DNA of 64,000 nt from Amoeboaphelidium occidentale (Eukaryota > Aphelidiomycota > Aphelidea). The stretch covers positions 1 through 64,000 of the forward strand of contig JALGPX010000052.1 of the NCBI GenBank assembly GCA_023515795.1, in the 5' to 3' direction. A program made the translations under genes and the position numbers. This document shows, piece after piece, positions 20,323 through 31,474 of the stretch. The first letter of the stretch is position 1. Each line of letters starts with the position of its first letter. Below the pieces are notes generated by a model. The model was not told the DNA's origin and ran no database searches. It saw only the letters and a program-made list of their open reading frames with translations.

Positions 20323-20544
20323 ATGAAGTTCATCGCAGTTATTTTGGCTATCCTACCATTGGCATTCGCAGCTCCACAGATCGCTCCACCACCTCGTAGG
20401 TTCAAAAGTCCTCCAAGTCCACTTATCGGTGCTCCTATCGAGGATCGTCTAGGCCAGTCTGAAACCACCACAACAGAAGTCGTGACCGCACCAGAAACAA
20501 CCGACGTCACTATCGGTCCTGCTGATGCCGTAGCTATGCCTTAA
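20323..20544 (+). CDS. Small secreted SPPSPLIGAP-family protein 3
   Basis: 73 residues from ATG 20323: signal peptide MKFIAVILAILPLAFAAP, then QIAPPPRRFKSPPSPLIGAP, IEDRLGQS, a Thr/Glu/Val stretch and the end ADAVAMP. It links the two subtypes. Its N-terminal half matches the short members at 47080 and 47779; its C-terminal half matches the members at 19765 and 46519. Role unknown. Confidence 0.75.
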   Translation: MKFIAVILAILPLAFAAPQIAPPPRRFKSPPSPLIGAPIEDRLGQSETTTTEVVTAPETTDVTIGPADAVAMP

Positions 20545-20757
20545 GTTGCCAGGTCAGTTTCAATAAATTAATTTTGGGTTGGTTTGATTATCAGTGCCAT
20601 CTTTATGTGCTTATTCACGCGTCTATTCTAATCCTAAAGTACCTTGTGCACCTCTTGCAATGAAATGAAATAGCCTTAATTTTCAGCCGCGTTTGTTAAA
20701 GGTCTTAGTTTCTGTGGCTCGCATGAAACCATCCAGATAAATTTTGAAGTTTCTCTC
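20545..20757. other. Spacer between small secreted gene and ERdj gene
   Basis: Nothing recognised beyond an AATAAA-like signal (CAATAAATTAA near 20560) after the small secreted gene. Confidence 0.4.
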
Positions 20758-21654
20758 ATGTCTGCGACTTACGCGCCTCATTACAAATTCCTGCGCTTTG
20801 TGTTTGCGGCGGTGTTGCTCTTACAAGTAACGCTGCAAAGCAAGAGTAACCAGTTTGATGTGAATGAGTTGGATTATGAGATTTGGGATCTTATGGATCA
20901 GACTGTTGTGCATTTTGGCGAGGGACTAAGTTGGTATGAAATTTTGTCTGTCGAAGAGGAGACAGCCACAATTAATGACATTCAGAAATCCTTCAGGAAA
21001 CTTTCTCTTCTGTACCACCCGGATAAGGCGACATCTGATGCTTCAAGCGAGGCAAAGTTTGCTATTCTATCGTCTGCTGTAAAAATCCTTAAGGACGATG
21101 AAGGGCGCATGAAGTATGATTATTACTTAAAGAATGGTATTCCATATTTTAGAAACTTGGGAAGACGGGTATTTAGGCGCAGTGAGAATTTGAGCATTCT
21201 TCAATCGCTTGCTGTGGTAATGGGTTTCATACTTTGCGCGGAGTACTTCATCAGAGTTTTGACGTATTATCGCATTAAAAGTGGAATCATATTGTTGCCA
21301 CGATTACGCAATGAGTTCCAGGCCGTCAAGAAGAGCAAGAAGAACCGAAGGGGATCTTCAAAGGACGATTTGAATAATCCTGAGAATTATGGAATATTTG
21401 ATGATGCTAATATGAAGATGGCCATCGATTACCTAATTTACACTCTAAACATGGATCCTGAAGTTGTTTTGGACAGAGCCAAATGGAGCAGGTTTATGTC
21501 GCAAAGTTACGAGACTGAAGAGAATCTCATCAAACAAGAGCTCAAATTTCCCGTGTTTCTAAAGGACAGCTTTATCACGTCTTGTTGTAGGAGGAGCCCT
21601 CAGCATGTGCATGATATGGATAAGGATGATGAGACAAACCTGAAAAAGGATTGA
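20758..21654 (+). CDS. ER membrane J-domain protein (ERdj type)
   Basis: Hsp70 co-chaperone of 298 residues. A signal/anchor segment (FLRFVFAAVLLLQVTLQ) precedes a J domain (about residues 58-120) with the HPD motif in LLYHPDKAT. A second membrane segment (SLAVVMGFILCAEYFIRVL) and a Lys-rich cytosolic tail follow. This resembles fungal Erj5 or animal DNAJC1/DNAJC25, with the J domain in the ER lumen stimulating BiP. The subgroup is not certain. The ATG at 20758 is the first in frame and gives the anchor. The end is 28 bp from the convergent tricalbin gene. Confidence 0.85.
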   Translation: MSATYAPHYKFLRFVFAAVLLLQVTLQSKSNQFDVNELDYEIWDLMDQTVVHFGEGLSWYEILSVEEETATINDIQKSFRKLSLLYHPDKATSDASSEAKFAILSSAVKILKDDEGRMKYDYYLKNGIPYFRNLGRRVFRRSENLSILQSLAVVMGFILCAEYFIRVLTYYRIKSGIILLPRLRNEFQAVKKSKKNRRGSSKDDLNNPENYGIFDDANMKMAIDYLIYTLNMDPEVVLDRAKWSRFMSQSYETEENLIKQELKFPVFLKDSFITSCCRRSPQHVHDMDKDDETNLKKD

Positions 21655-21682
21655 TGGGGGTAATAAAGGTATGAGTTTATTC

Positions 21683-24600
21683 TCAGCCAAAGAAACGACT
21701 TGATCTTTTATCTACCTTTGAGTGAGTTTCGTCATCAGATGTTACCAAAGAGGTGGCAGACAAGTTGGAGTTCTTATACTTTGCCTGAGTTGATAATTGC
21801 TTGTGTGAAACGAATGGGTGAAACTCAACCTCAAGCTTCAGCACTCCATCACCACCGCCTCTCAATGCTCCTGGAGGAGAAACAACTTCAGTTTTAAGCA
21901 CATCGCCATCAACTGGCGGTTTCGAAGGTTTTTGTAAAACGTCCCACAAATGAAACTCATAATCTCCCATATCAACTCCCCCACCAATTAAATTGTAATC
22001 CTTGATGCTGAAAACAAGAGCACAAGGATCATCCATACTAACATCAAACGGAAGAACAAACTGTTCATTCCACTGTGGATTCAAGTTCTTTTTAGCAACT
22101 TTTGTTTTATGAACAACAATCTCCTTTTGAAGGTCTTTGGTTCTAGAACTTTTAATGGATGCGTTGCTTCCAGCCACAGCTAGGATAGAATTTGATGGAA
22201 AGTATCTGACTTTCACATAGGGATCGCTAGTGCCATTAGAATCGACTGCCTTCAAATTAAGTCCTTCGACAATTTTGATTGAGACAGAACCAACAACAGA
22301 TTTAGGCTTCAGGGCCCCAGAAACTTCTTCAGACCTCTCTACTGAAGCATCACGAGGTGCCTCAACAACTACTGGTGCCGCAACAGTGGCCTTTGATTCT
22401 GCTACATTAGAACCATTTTCGGCTTCAGTTTTTTTGCGTTCTTCCGCTAAGAGATTACTCTTGCTTCTGGACTTATTGACAAACTTAGCAGCCGCTAAAC
22501 CAACAGCAGCAGCATTTCCAATCACAGAACCTACAACACCTTTCTTCTTCATACTAGTTCTAGCTTGATAGCTCTTCAACAAAGCAGCATCAACCTTGAA
22601 CTTCATCCTTAAGTGGATCATCGCCTCCTTCCCATTTTTACCAATAACCTTGACCTGATTATCATCATCAAATAGATTGTATTCCATGTCGACCAATTCG
22701 TCAACGGGCAACTGGGAGCAATCAAACTGAAGCTGTCCCAATAGTTTGCTTTCCTCGAACTGATTCCAGTCTTTGACTTCTACCGTCAAACGAGAAAGCG
22801 CGCGTTTCTTCAACGTGACAATAGTTTGTTCATTCCAGCGAGGATTATCACAGTTCTTCTTAATAACCTTGCTCTTGAAAACTTTGTCATTGTTCAATCT
22901 TACATTCACAAATGGATCAGAAAGTCCATTTGTATCAAGTGCAGGAAGATTCTTGGCCTCGATTACCTCCATTTCAACATGACCAGCATCAGTGGCTTCA
23001 AGCTCTGCTTCATGCTCTAAAATTGTTTCATCCAATACAACTGGAGCGAAGCTTGCGGACAGTTTGAATTTCCCAATGACAGACTTGTTGGATGTTGGAT
23101 AAGTAGCAAGTAAGTTGTGCCATTCTAAATTGACTGTCGTGGAATCGTCTCCTTCTTTCAGCTGAACTTCTTTCAGCTTTTCAGCAGACTTGATCAAATC
23201 TTTGACTGACAAGTCAATCTTTCCTAGAACAATATTATTAATCATCGTTGATCTTCTGGTATTTTTTGCTTCTTCAGTCTCAGCTTTTCCACCTCCGACT
23301 TTGATGCCAAAGACTCCACCTTTTGGTGCTTCATGGTCTTTTGCAAGAACCAAGATTCTTGCATATTCAATATCCTTAACAAACACTTCAAAGGATGAAT
23401 TGATTTCACCGCTAGAAGTATTTTTCAATTTTGTGGATCTAGCTAACAGAGAAGCTTTCTTCATAGTGTCAATTTGTGCTTGATTAATGACGGATTCAAT
23501 CTCTTTTTGCTGAGCTCTAGAGATACTTCCACTTCTAGCTTGCTGCTGATAAGCAAGCAATGAATTAGTCTCATTTAAAACTTCTGTTTCATTGCTGTCA
23601 ATACTGTCTGAAATATCAAAAAGTTCCACATAAGGAGAAGGCATTTTTCCTTTAACATAACCCACTGATTCTAAAACGGCCCCATCAAGCTCAATCTCCT
23701 GAATTTCTAAACGAACTATACCACTGTTGTATAGCTCCAACAAATTTGGCTTTGGTTTTGCAGGTTCAATGACTTTCGTTTGCTGTTCAATCTTGGCAGG
23801 TTCAACAGCCCCGGCCACAACAGGGGGAACAGAGGTTTCTTCAGTTTTTACGATTTCAGGCTCAGCTGGTACAATAGGGTGGAAACTGATTTCAAATCTA
23901 ATTTGACCTTCCTTCTTATTGTTTATCAATACAGGAGCCCAACGATCAAACAATTTTCCTTCATGAGCTCCAGGCAGCTCACCCATCGCTTTCAAATCGA
24001 ACTCAGCCTTACCCATAAGCTGATCCGCTTTCAAGTCGTTGCGGTCGTAAATCTCAAATCCGATGCTACCTTTAAGGCTTTGGTCTTGTACCAAAAGATA
24101 AAACACAGAGTTCCACATTGGATTCAAACAATTGTCGATGACATCTGTCTTTCCTCTGCATTTGCCGCCGTAGTTGACCTTTACATAAGGATCTGAGATA
24201 CTTCCAATTTCAAAGTTTTTCAAGCCTTTAGCTTCAATAACTCTCAATCTCAAAACACCGATTGCTGGGTGGAACTTTCCGACTCCATGAGCTGGAATAG
24301 GATGATCAAACACAACTGGAGTGAACTTGAAAGTTAGTCTCAATGTACCAGATGTAGCATTTCTCAGAGTGAACCATTCAATCTTGTTGGACTGATTAGA
24401 TTTTTGTGCTTGAACAACATCTTTCAAGGAAACTTCACAATAACCAATATCACCATGTGATGTAACCAATTCCCTATGATCTTTAACCAAGAACTTTAAC
24501 TTCTCTTTGGTAAAGTCACGAACGAATATTTGAATGCTGTCTTCCCAACTTGGGTTGCATGTTCTCTTCTTAGTTTTAGTTCTATGAATAGAATTACCGC

Positions 24601-26206
24601 TTTGTAAGACTTCAACATAAGGGTTGATGATGCGCATTGCAGATACAGTCTCATCTAGTTCTTTGCCTTGATGTATATTGATCCTGAGGACACCAGAAAC
24701 AGTTTCATCGGCAGCTTTTTGTTCCTCAGTTTTAGGTTCATTTGCAGCTGTTGCAGGTAATTCCTGCGCAACAGGATAATAAGAAAGATCAAATCTTACT
24801 TCTCCCTTCGTCTTTGCAATTGCATCAGTTTCCTTGTTAATTCTCAACGGTTTCCATAAATCACCAGTTTTATGATTCAAAGCTAAACTCAAATCAGCAA
24901 GCGTAGATTTGAAGACTCCCAAACTTCTGTCCTTGATGACATCCTTATCAAACACTTGCAAAGTGAGCAAATCATTCAAGTTGTTGACCAATACATAGAA
25001 ACTTTCATTCCAGTAAGGGTTCAAATTATCATCAATAACTCTAGTTTTAGCAACTTGACGACCTCCAAGTGTAATTGTCATGTAAGGATCACTCTTTCCT
25101 CCAACAACTTCAACATTCTTCAAATCTTTTCCTTCGTAAACATGAACCAACAACACGCCGACAGCAGATTCAACAGAGGATGGCCCATTCAATATCTGAT
25201 CCAAATCAAGAACAAGAGCATTTGGATGAACAAACAACCAACCAAGGATGTCTTTAATCAGATTATGCAAGAAACTTGACAACCCAGGAACGTCCATGAT
25301 ATCCATACCTTTTAAAGGCTTCAAAATGAACTCAATTTTAGGATGTTCCGGAAAGCTCAATGACACAGTCTTAACGTATGGAAAAGCACTCATGGTTTGA
25401 AGTTGCAAAGACACAGTTGCAGCAAATGAAATCTCCTTCGTTAGCACCGGAATATCAACCCCAACAACACCTTTTCCAACACGAGTGTTAAAAACAATCC
25501 TGCTATTTCTTTCACCTTTTCTTAGAGATAGATCTTCTTCATCTTTAGGCTGAAACAAACATTCCATGTCGAACCTGATGGTATCATCTTTGGTGCGAGG
25601 ATAAGCCTTGATCGAAGTGACACGAGGAGCAACAGTTCCCAAAGTAAACTCACTAAGACCCATCTGGTCAAGAAAGGTCGGCTTGTAGTATTCAATTATC
25701 GGATTAACATTTGTAGTGACAATATCAGAAATGACAGGCTCAAGAGGCAGCCACAATCGAGCCAGAATGTGGTTTAACCATTCGACGCTCTCATAATCAG
25801 TTTCCAAAGATCTCTTGCCCAACACACGTTCGATTTCTGTACGAACTTTGACCTTGTACTGTTTCATTTCTCTGTTCCAGACATAAGACGCACCCCACAC
25901 AATCAATAACAACCCAAACAAACCAAAGAAGTGCCCAAAGTAATACGTAACCAGCACACACGCCAAAACAATTCCTGACAATTTCAGCTGGCCGATTGTA
26001 TTTGCGATTACGAACTGTAAATGTTTTGAAGAATGTTCTTCATCAGAAAGCTTTGGGATTTGCACGTTAGCATCAGGCTCTGGAACGGCTGCAGGAACAA
26101 CTTCTTTGGAGTCTGAAGGTACAGCAGGGTTGGAGTTTTCCTTCTGTTTATCCGGTAAATCCTTTTCTCCCATTTTTTGAGAAGTCTGGTTACTTTCACC
26201 AGGCAT
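21683..26206 (-). CDS. Tricalbin/extended synaptotagmin (ER-plasma membrane tether)
   Basis: Lipid-transfer tether at ER-plasma membrane contacts; about 1507 residues from ATG 26206 (the frame is open a little further but without an ATG). N-terminal disordered region, then a membrane hairpin (SGIVLACVLVTYYFG, FGLFGLLLIVWGASY). The SMP domain runs from about residue 130 to 320 and ends in MDVPGLSSFLHNLIKDILGW. Six C2-type domains follow. Those starting GVLLVHVYEGKDL, GVLRLRVIEAKGL, HVEMEVIEAKNL and VSIKIVEGLNL carry the SDPYVKV/SDPFVNV signature; the second and fourth look degenerate and may not bind calcium. Yeast tricalbins have three to five C2 domains, so this is a long version. Intronless despite 4.5 kb. 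Confidence 0.93.
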   Translation of the reverse strand: MPGESNQTSQKMGEKDLPDKQKENSNPAVPSDSKEVVPAAVPEPDANVQIPKLSDEEHSSKHLQFVIANTIGQLKLSGIVLACVLVTYYFGHFFGLFGLLLIVWGASYVWNREMKQYKVKVRTEIERVLGKRSLETDYESVEWLNHILARLWLPLEPVISDIVTTNVNPIIEYYKPTFLDQMGLSEFTLGTVAPRVTSIKAYPRTKDDTIRFDMECLFQPKDEEDLSLRKGERNSRIVFNTRVGKGVVGVDIPVLTKEISFAATVSLQLQTMSAFPYVKTVSLSFPEHPKIEFILKPLKGMDIMDVPGLSSFLHNLIKDILGWLFVHPNALVLDLDQILNGPSSVESAVGVLLVHVYEGKDLKNVEVVGGKSDPYMTITLGGRQVAKTRVIDDNLNPYWNESFYVLVNNLNDLLTLQVFDKDVIKDRSLGVFKSTLADLSLALNHKTGDLWKPLRINKETDAIAKTKGEVRFDLSYYPVAQELPATAANEPKTEEQKAADETVSGVLRINIHQGKELDETVSAMRIINPYVEVLQSGNSIHRTKTKKRTCNPSWEDSIQIFVRDFTKEKLKFLVKDHRELVTSHGDIGYCEVSLKDVVQAQKSNQSNKIEWFTLRNATSGTLRLTFKFTPVVFDHPIPAHGVGKFHPAIGVLRLRVIEAKGLKNFEIGSISDPYVKVNYGGKCRGKTDVIDNCLNPMWNSVFYLLVQDQSLKGSIGFEIYDRNDLKADQLMGKAEFDLKAMGELPGAHEGKLFDRWAPVLINNKKEGQIRFEISFHPIVPAEPEIVKTEETSVPPVVAGAVEPAKIEQQTKVIEPAKPKPNLLELYNSGIVRLEIQEIELDGAVLESVGYVKGKMPSPYVELFDISDSIDSNETEVLNETNSLLAYQQQARSGSISRAQQKEIESVINQAQIDTMKKASLLARSTKLKNTSSGEINSSFEVFVKDIEYARILVLAKDHEAPKGGVFGIKVGGGKAETEEAKNTRRSTMINNIVLGKIDLSVKDLIKSAEKLKEVQLKEGDDSTTVNLEWHNLLATYPTSNKSVIGKFKLSASFAPVVLDETILEHEAELEATDAGHVEMEVIEAKNLPALDTNGLSDPFVNVRLNNDKVFKSKVIKKNCDNPRWNEQTIVTLKKRALSRLTVEVKDWNQFEESKLLGQLQFDCSQLPVDELVDMEYNLFDDDNQVKVIGKNGKEAMIHLRMKFKVDAALLKSYQARTSMKKKGVVGSVIGNAAAVGLAAAKFVNKSRSKSNLLAEERKKTEAENGSNVAESKATVAAPVVVEAPRDASVERSEEVSGALKPKSVVGSVSIKIVEGLNLKAVDSNGTSDPYVKVRYFPSNSILAVAGSNASIKSSRTKDLQKEIVVHKTKVAKKNLNPQWNEQFVLPFDVSMDDPCALVFSIKDYNLIGGGVDMGDYEFHLWDVLQKPSKPPVDGDVLKTEVVSPPGALRGGGDGVLKLEVEFHPFVSHKQLSTQAKYKNSNLSATSLVTSDDETHSKVDKRSSRFFG

Positions 26207-26310
26207 ACAAAAGCGTTTAGGATCGGCGTGAGTTTGAAGTCGCAGTGACGCAAAGGGAAACAACAAAACTTCATGCACAAAAAGGTTTTTAAAAAGACAA
26301 GAACTATATT

Positions 26311-27621
26311 TTAGAAATAGTGGCTATTAAAGGAAGGAACAAATAGATTAGATTCGATGCCTTGCTGTGTATGATCAAGGGAACCATCGCGTTCTCTTGG
26401 ATCCACGATGTTTTGCGTTTTCAAGGCAGGCGTGTGTTCTAATGAAGGAGGTGCCGTATGACTGAACAACGTGTGATCAACCGAAGAAGCACCTGAGATC
26501 ATTCCGAGTAACTGATTTGGGCTTGTTGGGGCTGTTTTTGTAAATAAAGGAGCATTTTCATAAAAGGCTAGATCAGCATGGCTCTGGTTCAGAAAATTGG
26601 TAGCCCAGCTATTTCTTCTGTGATCAGGTACAGCGTATGGATGTGCACTTGCTGCCTTCTTCTTTTCACGTGCTTGGACATCGGCATAATGACCAGGGCT
26701 TCTGCCACGAACAACAATGTCTTCGCTGCTGGTTTCAGCGATTTTGAATGAGGAACCATCAGTACAAACTGCATGAAGTTCAAGCATCAAACGAAAGTAT
26801 TGTTGAATAGCCTTGCGTTTGCCATTGTTTGAAGTAGCTGTTCGGAATTGGATTCTGTCAAAAGCAGCCATAGTTGAAATCTTTTCCTTTTTGGAATCGG
26901 AGTGAGGCGTCAAAGGAGTTTTTGGTGGAACAGGATCGAAGTCTCTTCCTCCAGGTAAAACTGATCTTGGGCTAGGAGAGGTAGCAGGACTCTTGCTCTT
27001 TCCATTAAATGTAACCAGTTCGATCCTCTTGTCAGAATTATTGTTGCTGAATGCTGTTAGAGTCATTTTGAAACCACTAATTTGAAAGTTCTGACCATTG
27101 AACTGACAAAACAATGTACTAGGATCGTCAGCTGTAACAACATGTCCAGGTTGTGTTAATGAAATCAAATTGAAAGTAGACAGAACACGAAAGTAGTTTC
27201 TGCGATAGCAAGTCCAAATATTCTCAAACTTAAAGAAGCCACCTTCGACTCTCGGGCCAAAAGACACTTCAAACAAGTCACCAAAACTATTAACTACACG
27301 TAGCAATTGTCTTTGAGTAACAAACTGGGGAGCACTTTGATGATGATGATCGAGTGAAGCATTATGTTGATCAAGTGAACCAGACATTTGAATATGAGCC
27401 GAAGGAGGAACAGTAGGAAGCATAGAGGAGGAAGCAGTCAAGTTAGCAGCAGTATCAATGAATAAACTTAAATTCTTTCTTGCATCAACAGGAAACAGCA
27501 TTGGTTGGGGCATGATGGGAGCGTAATCACTAACTGATACCAGTTGAGTGCCACTTGATCTTCCATCAGCATGTTCTTCTTTTTGATCTTGAGTATAACT
27601 GATATTATCTAGAACGTTCAT
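26311..27621 (-). CDS. NDT80/PhoG-like DNA-binding transcription factor
   Basis: Putative p53-like-fold transcription factor. The core around QRQLLRVVNSFGDLFEV, FKFENIWTCYRRNYFRV and GFKMTLTAFS matches the NDT80/PhoG DNA-binding domain (fungal Ndt80, animal MYRF). IQFRTATSNNGKRKAIQQYF and VVRGRSPGHY are the typical second half. The first ATG in frame is 27621; the frame is open upstream to 27693 without an ATG, so a short 5' exon may be missing. The flanks are low complexity. In fungi this family controls meiosis or nutrient responses; the role here is not known. It is divergent from the epsin gene. Confidence 0.82.
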   Translation of the reverse strand: MNVLDNISYTQDQKEEHADGRSSGTQLVSVSDYAPIMPQPMLFPVDARKNLSLFIDTAANLTASSSMLPTVPPSAHIQMSGSLDQHNASLDHHHQSAPQFVTQRQLLRVVNSFGDLFEVSFGPRVEGGFFKFENIWTCYRRNYFRVLSTFNLISLTQPGHVVTADDPSTLFCQFNGQNFQISGFKMTLTAFSNNNSDKRIELVTFNGKSKSPATSPSPRSVLPGGRDFDPVPPKTPLTPHSDSKKEKISTMAAFDRIQFRTATSNNGKRKAIQQYFRLMLELHAVCTDGSSFKIAETSSEDIVVRGRSPGHYADVQAREKKKAASAHPYAVPDHRRNSWATNFLNQSHADLAFYENAPLFTKTAPTSPNQLLGMISGASSVDHTLFSHTAPPSLEHTPALKTQNIVDPRERDGSLDHTQQGIESNLFVPSFNSHYF

Positions 27622-27989
27622 TACTACAGTTTCAGTTACAGAAATAGGTCCATGAAACCGTGCTCTTCTTAAAGCATTCTCGGCAGGATCCAAGCTCTTG
27701 TTTCATTGGATGCTGCAGAAGTTGAATCATGCATAGCGCCGCAACTATTGGCTAACACGAATATCCAAAGTATCTAGCCAATTAGCAGTAAGGGTCGTGC
27801 ATCTTGTTGAAGAGTCATCCAACCGTGACTTGCAATCACTAGTAACCAAAGTAACAGTCTGTCGGTAACATAATCTTTGTGATCATACCCAATTGTCTCC
27901 AGTGTAATGTGACATTGAACATTCCATTCCTGAGTCTGGCCTGATGAAGTTTGTTTCACTGTAGCAACTTTTGACAGCGATTTGTGCAA

Positions 27990-30105
27990 ATGAACAACAC
28001 AGCAAGGGCCGTTTTAAGACAAGCAAAAAACTACACTAAAGGATACACAGATATCCAAGTGAAAGTCAGAGAAGCAACCAGCAATGACCCTTGGAATGCA
28101 TCGGGAGCTCAGATGCAAGAAATTGCTGATGCAACTTATCATGCGTAAGCTCAAAGGAACACTCGGCTAATCCTGTCATAGTCAAGATTTTCAGGATGTC
28201 ATGGATATTCTTGATAAGAGACTGAATGACAGCGGCAAGAACTGGCGCCATGTTTTTAAAGTATGTCCCTTTGAAGATTGCAGCTGAATTATCTTTTCTA
28301 CTTGTGTGTAGGCTCTAACTGTTCTTGACTATCTGATCCACAGTGGATCTGAACAGGTCGTTGCTTATGCAAAACAGAATTTGTATGTCATTAAAACTTT
28401 GAAGGAGTTCCAGTTTATTGATGAAGAAGGTAAAGATCAAGTAAGTTTTAAGAGTTTTGATGGTTGATCGCTGTTGTAAAGGGTCTGAATGTGAGGGAAA
28501 AGTCTAAGCAGATTGCTGCACTGTTGGCAGATGATGATCGTCTCAAAGAAGAAAGAAGACAAAGATCTGTACTAAGAGATCGTATGGCAAATGTGAGTTC
28601 CATGTCTGGTGCTTTTGGTGCAGAGAGGCCTGCGAATGTCGCAAAGAGTTTTGGCGCACCGTCAACTGCATATGAAGAAAGGAGTCAGGTTGAGCGTGCT
28701 ATTGAAGAAAGCAAAAGAGCTGCAGCTGATTTGGAGCGTCGTAGGGCTGAGAAGGAGAAAGAAGAAAGGGAACTGCAAATTGCCCTTGAGATTAGTCGCA
28801 GAGAAGCTGGAAATCAGCAGTCATCTTACTCACAACAGCAGCAGCAACAGGTTCAGCAACAGCAACAAGCTGTAGTACAGAGACAGCAATCTCAGGCAGT
28901 TGATTTATGGGGAGCACAAGATACCAAGTCTAATGATTTAGATTTCTTTGCTTCAATGGCAGCACCGCAACCAATTCAACAGACACAGCCTGACCCTTTT
29001 GGATTCGGAGGTCCTTCTGTCCAACAAAATACTTTTGCTTCACAACAGAGTGCCTTTACGTCGCAGCAGCAACAATATACTGCATTTGCGAACGCTCCAG
29101 TTGCTACTCAACAAGCGCCACAATTTCAGAATCAAGCTGCTTTTGGAGCTGCTCCATCATATCAGTTGCAGAAACCTTTTGGTGGTTCACAGGAAGCCGC
29201 ATTTGGTAATGCTGGCTCAAATGATTTGTTCTCATCTGCCTCTGGTTCTCAACAAAACGTTGCATTTGGACAGCCTCAACAACAGCAGCAACAACAAAAC
29301 GCTTTTGGAGGACAAGCAGGTGCGAATCCTTTTGGCTTTGATGCAGCATTTGATACTGGTGCTGGTCAGAAGAATTTTGTTCCAAGAGCTGTTCAAGGTT
29401 CCAACAATCCTAATGCACAACTTGCACATATTGCAAGGAACGCTATTCAAATTGATCCTTTTGCTAATTTAGCTGCACACTCTAACCCTGCTCCTCTTGT
29501 TAAAACTTCAACAGGCTTGTCAAACACTGATTTATCATTTGGCGGTCCCTCTACGAATAATGCTCCATCCGTGTTTGGTGGTAATTTCTCTACTCCTTTG
29601 GCTCCAACCCCAGTAAGCAACTACANNNNNNNNNNNNNNNNNNNNNGCTCCTCTTGTTAAAACTTCAACAGGCTTGTCAAACACTGATTTATCATTTGGC
29701 GGTCCTTCTACGAATAATGCTCCATCCGTGTTTGGTGGTAATTTCTCTACTCCTTTGGCTCCAACCCCAGTAAGCAACTACAATATCCAGTCTGCTCAAC
29801 CACAACAACAGCAACAACAACCTAAGAACACCTCCTCTGACCCTTTTGCCTCTCTTGCGCCATTTCCAACAAAACAGCCTCAGCCAACACCGAATCTATT
29901 GTCTCAGCAATCTAATAGTTCCATGGGCGCACCAATGATGAGAAGTCAATCTATGCAACCACCAATGGGCCAGTATAATCCATTTGGTCAGCAATCTCAA
30001 CAGTTTAGACCGATGGCTACAGGATTTCCAAATGCTTCACTTCAACAGCAACAGCAGCAGCAGCAACCTCAACAGCAAAATCCAAACGCTTTCAGCTTTC
30101 TTTAA
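27990..30105 (+). CDS. Epsin (ENTH-domain endocytic adaptor)
   Basis: Clathrin adaptor. Four exons, with introns 28145-28181 (37 nt), 28261-28311 (51 nt) and 28441-28481 (41 nt), encode a complete ENTH domain: YTDIQVKVREATSNDPWNASG, DFQDVMDILDKRLNDSGKNW, then ALTVLDYLIHSGSE and GLNVREKSKQIAALLADD. A ubiquitin-interacting motif (LQIALEISRREA) and a long Gln-rich tail with NPFG and DPF peptides for EH-domain and AP-2 partners follow. After removing the gap at 29626-29646 and one of the flanking copies the protein is 609 residues. The intron density is the highest in the window. Confidence 0.93.
29490..29782. repeat. 136-bp duplication around the 29626-29646 gap
   Basis: 29490-29625 and 29647-29782 match with one substitution, on either side of 21 Ns within the epsin gene. 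The duplicate is best read as an unmerged contig overlap; keeping only one copy restores the frame. Confidence 0.88.
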
Positions 30106-30256
30106 AATCTCTACTCATTTCATAGAGCCTGTTACGTGTTGAATATATTTGTTGTTGTAAAGCTCTGTTCTATTTGTTGTTGGACTGCATCACTCAAGTT
30201 GCTAAGCCACAATTTTCAGCTCGCGCGCGTTTGAAGAGCGGATTTCAACGCCACAC

Positions 30257-31399
30257 ATGTGCGATCGCGTATTTCTTGACATGATCAAAAGCATTGAAAT
30301 ACACGTCTTTGAAGACACAGATGAGATCATTGACGTGGTAAATTACGCAACTCCTCCAAAAATACATCACAGAATAATACCCGATCCAATTATACCAGTC
30401 AAACCATGTCGGTCGCAAACTGGAAAAGTTAAGAAGGAAAATAACCCTTTAATTGCAACTCAAAGCAGTGCACGCAATCTTGGTGGTTCTACAATCCATG
30501 AAACGTCGAGGTTTGGCAGAAAACGCGGTCTTAAACAAGACAAGAGTGGCAGTTTGAGTGCTGACAAAGATTCACGTGTCAAGCCTGTTACGCGTCCACC
30601 ATCTGAACAGAGTTTGCCTGTTTGGACAGAAGCTGATGATCAACGGTTAATTGAGGCAATTCGGAAGGCGAAATATGGAAATTGGGTTCAGGTGACGAAA
30701 TTGGTTCCTGGTCGCTTGGTGAATCATTGTCGGACGCGTGGTCGCCACTTGGCGTATACAGGAAAAATTCCAGAGGCTTATTTACCGGTTAATGTTGTAA
30801 AAAATATTCGCAGGAATTTCAAACCTGGTCTTAAAATAAGAAGTGTTCAATTGTTAGAAGCTGCGCCACAATCATCATCCGAATTATCCGACGTTGGCAT
30901 AGATGAGAACGAGGTTGTTGAAGTTACTGTTAATCCAACGATTGAAATTGGACCAGAAATTGTTTTATATGAAAACGAAACACAAGTGCCTATAATTGAG
31001 ATGCCATCGGCAGAGGCAAGTAAGGTTGAAAACGCTGTCGTGCAAAAAGAGACACAAGCTGGTCAAGTTCAAACGGAAGGTTCTGCTGAAGCACCTTCAA
31101 ATGCTTCACCGAAACAAAGCACCGAAACTGCTATCGAAAAAGACACAAAAGGCAGTGAGTGTAAGCCAAAATTGAGAAGACGAACAATTGGAACTTCTGC
31201 TGTTGCCACTACAGTTGCCCCCACAAAAGCAAAAACACCGCTCAGCTCAGGAAAGAGAAGATCAAATAGGAAATCTGTGCAAAGTCAAGACGTTATGGAT
31301 GAAAATCAAGATCCAGATACCCAGGAACAGCCTTCAAGAAAGAGGAGGAAACGTTATACCATATCAAAAATCGAAAATAATCCTGCTTCGAATATTTGA
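30257..31399 (+). CDS. SANT/Myb-domain protein, function unknown
   Basis: 380 residues with one SANT/Myb-like domain: VWTEADDQRLIEAIRKA, YGNWVQVTKLVPGR and CRTRGRHLAY. The three spaced Trp-type positions and NWVQVTKLV fit a single Myb repeat. The rest is disordered and basic, with several Lys/Arg clusters (RKRRKRY) suggesting nuclear location. Candidates include chromatin or Pol III-type Myb factors; no family is decided. It is convergent with the first CLC gene. Confidence 0.6.
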   Translation: MCDRVFLDMIKSIEIHVFEDTDEIIDVVNYATPPKIHHRIIPDPIIPVKPCRSQTGKVKKENNPLIATQSSARNLGGSTIHETSRFGRKRGLKQDKSGSLSADKDSRVKPVTRPPSEQSLPVWTEADDQRLIEAIRKAKYGNWVQVTKLVPGRLVNHCRTRGRHLAYTGKIPEAYLPVNVVKNIRRNFKPGLKIRSVQLLEAAPQSSSELSDVGIDENEVVEVTVNPTIEIGPEIVLYENETQVPIIEMPSAEASKVENAVVQKETQAGQVQTEGSAEAPSNASPKQSTETAIEKDTKGSECKPKLRRRTIGTSAVATTVAPTKAKTPLSSGKRRSNRKSVQSQDVMDENQDPDTQEQPSRKRRKRYTISKIENNPASNI

Positions 31400-31474
31400 A
31401 AGTACATGCAAGGATTTAATACTTTAAAGCAAATACCAAATTAAAATTTAGTTCTTTTACACTCTATTTAAGTT

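Noticed and set aside
22230-25279. Several plus-strand frames of 60-138 codons
   Set aside because: All are antisense to the tricalbin gene, whose C2 domains account for the sequence.
29490-29782. Genuine internal repeat in epsin
   Set aside because: The two copies are almost identical and separated only by Ns, so an unmerged overlap is more likely.
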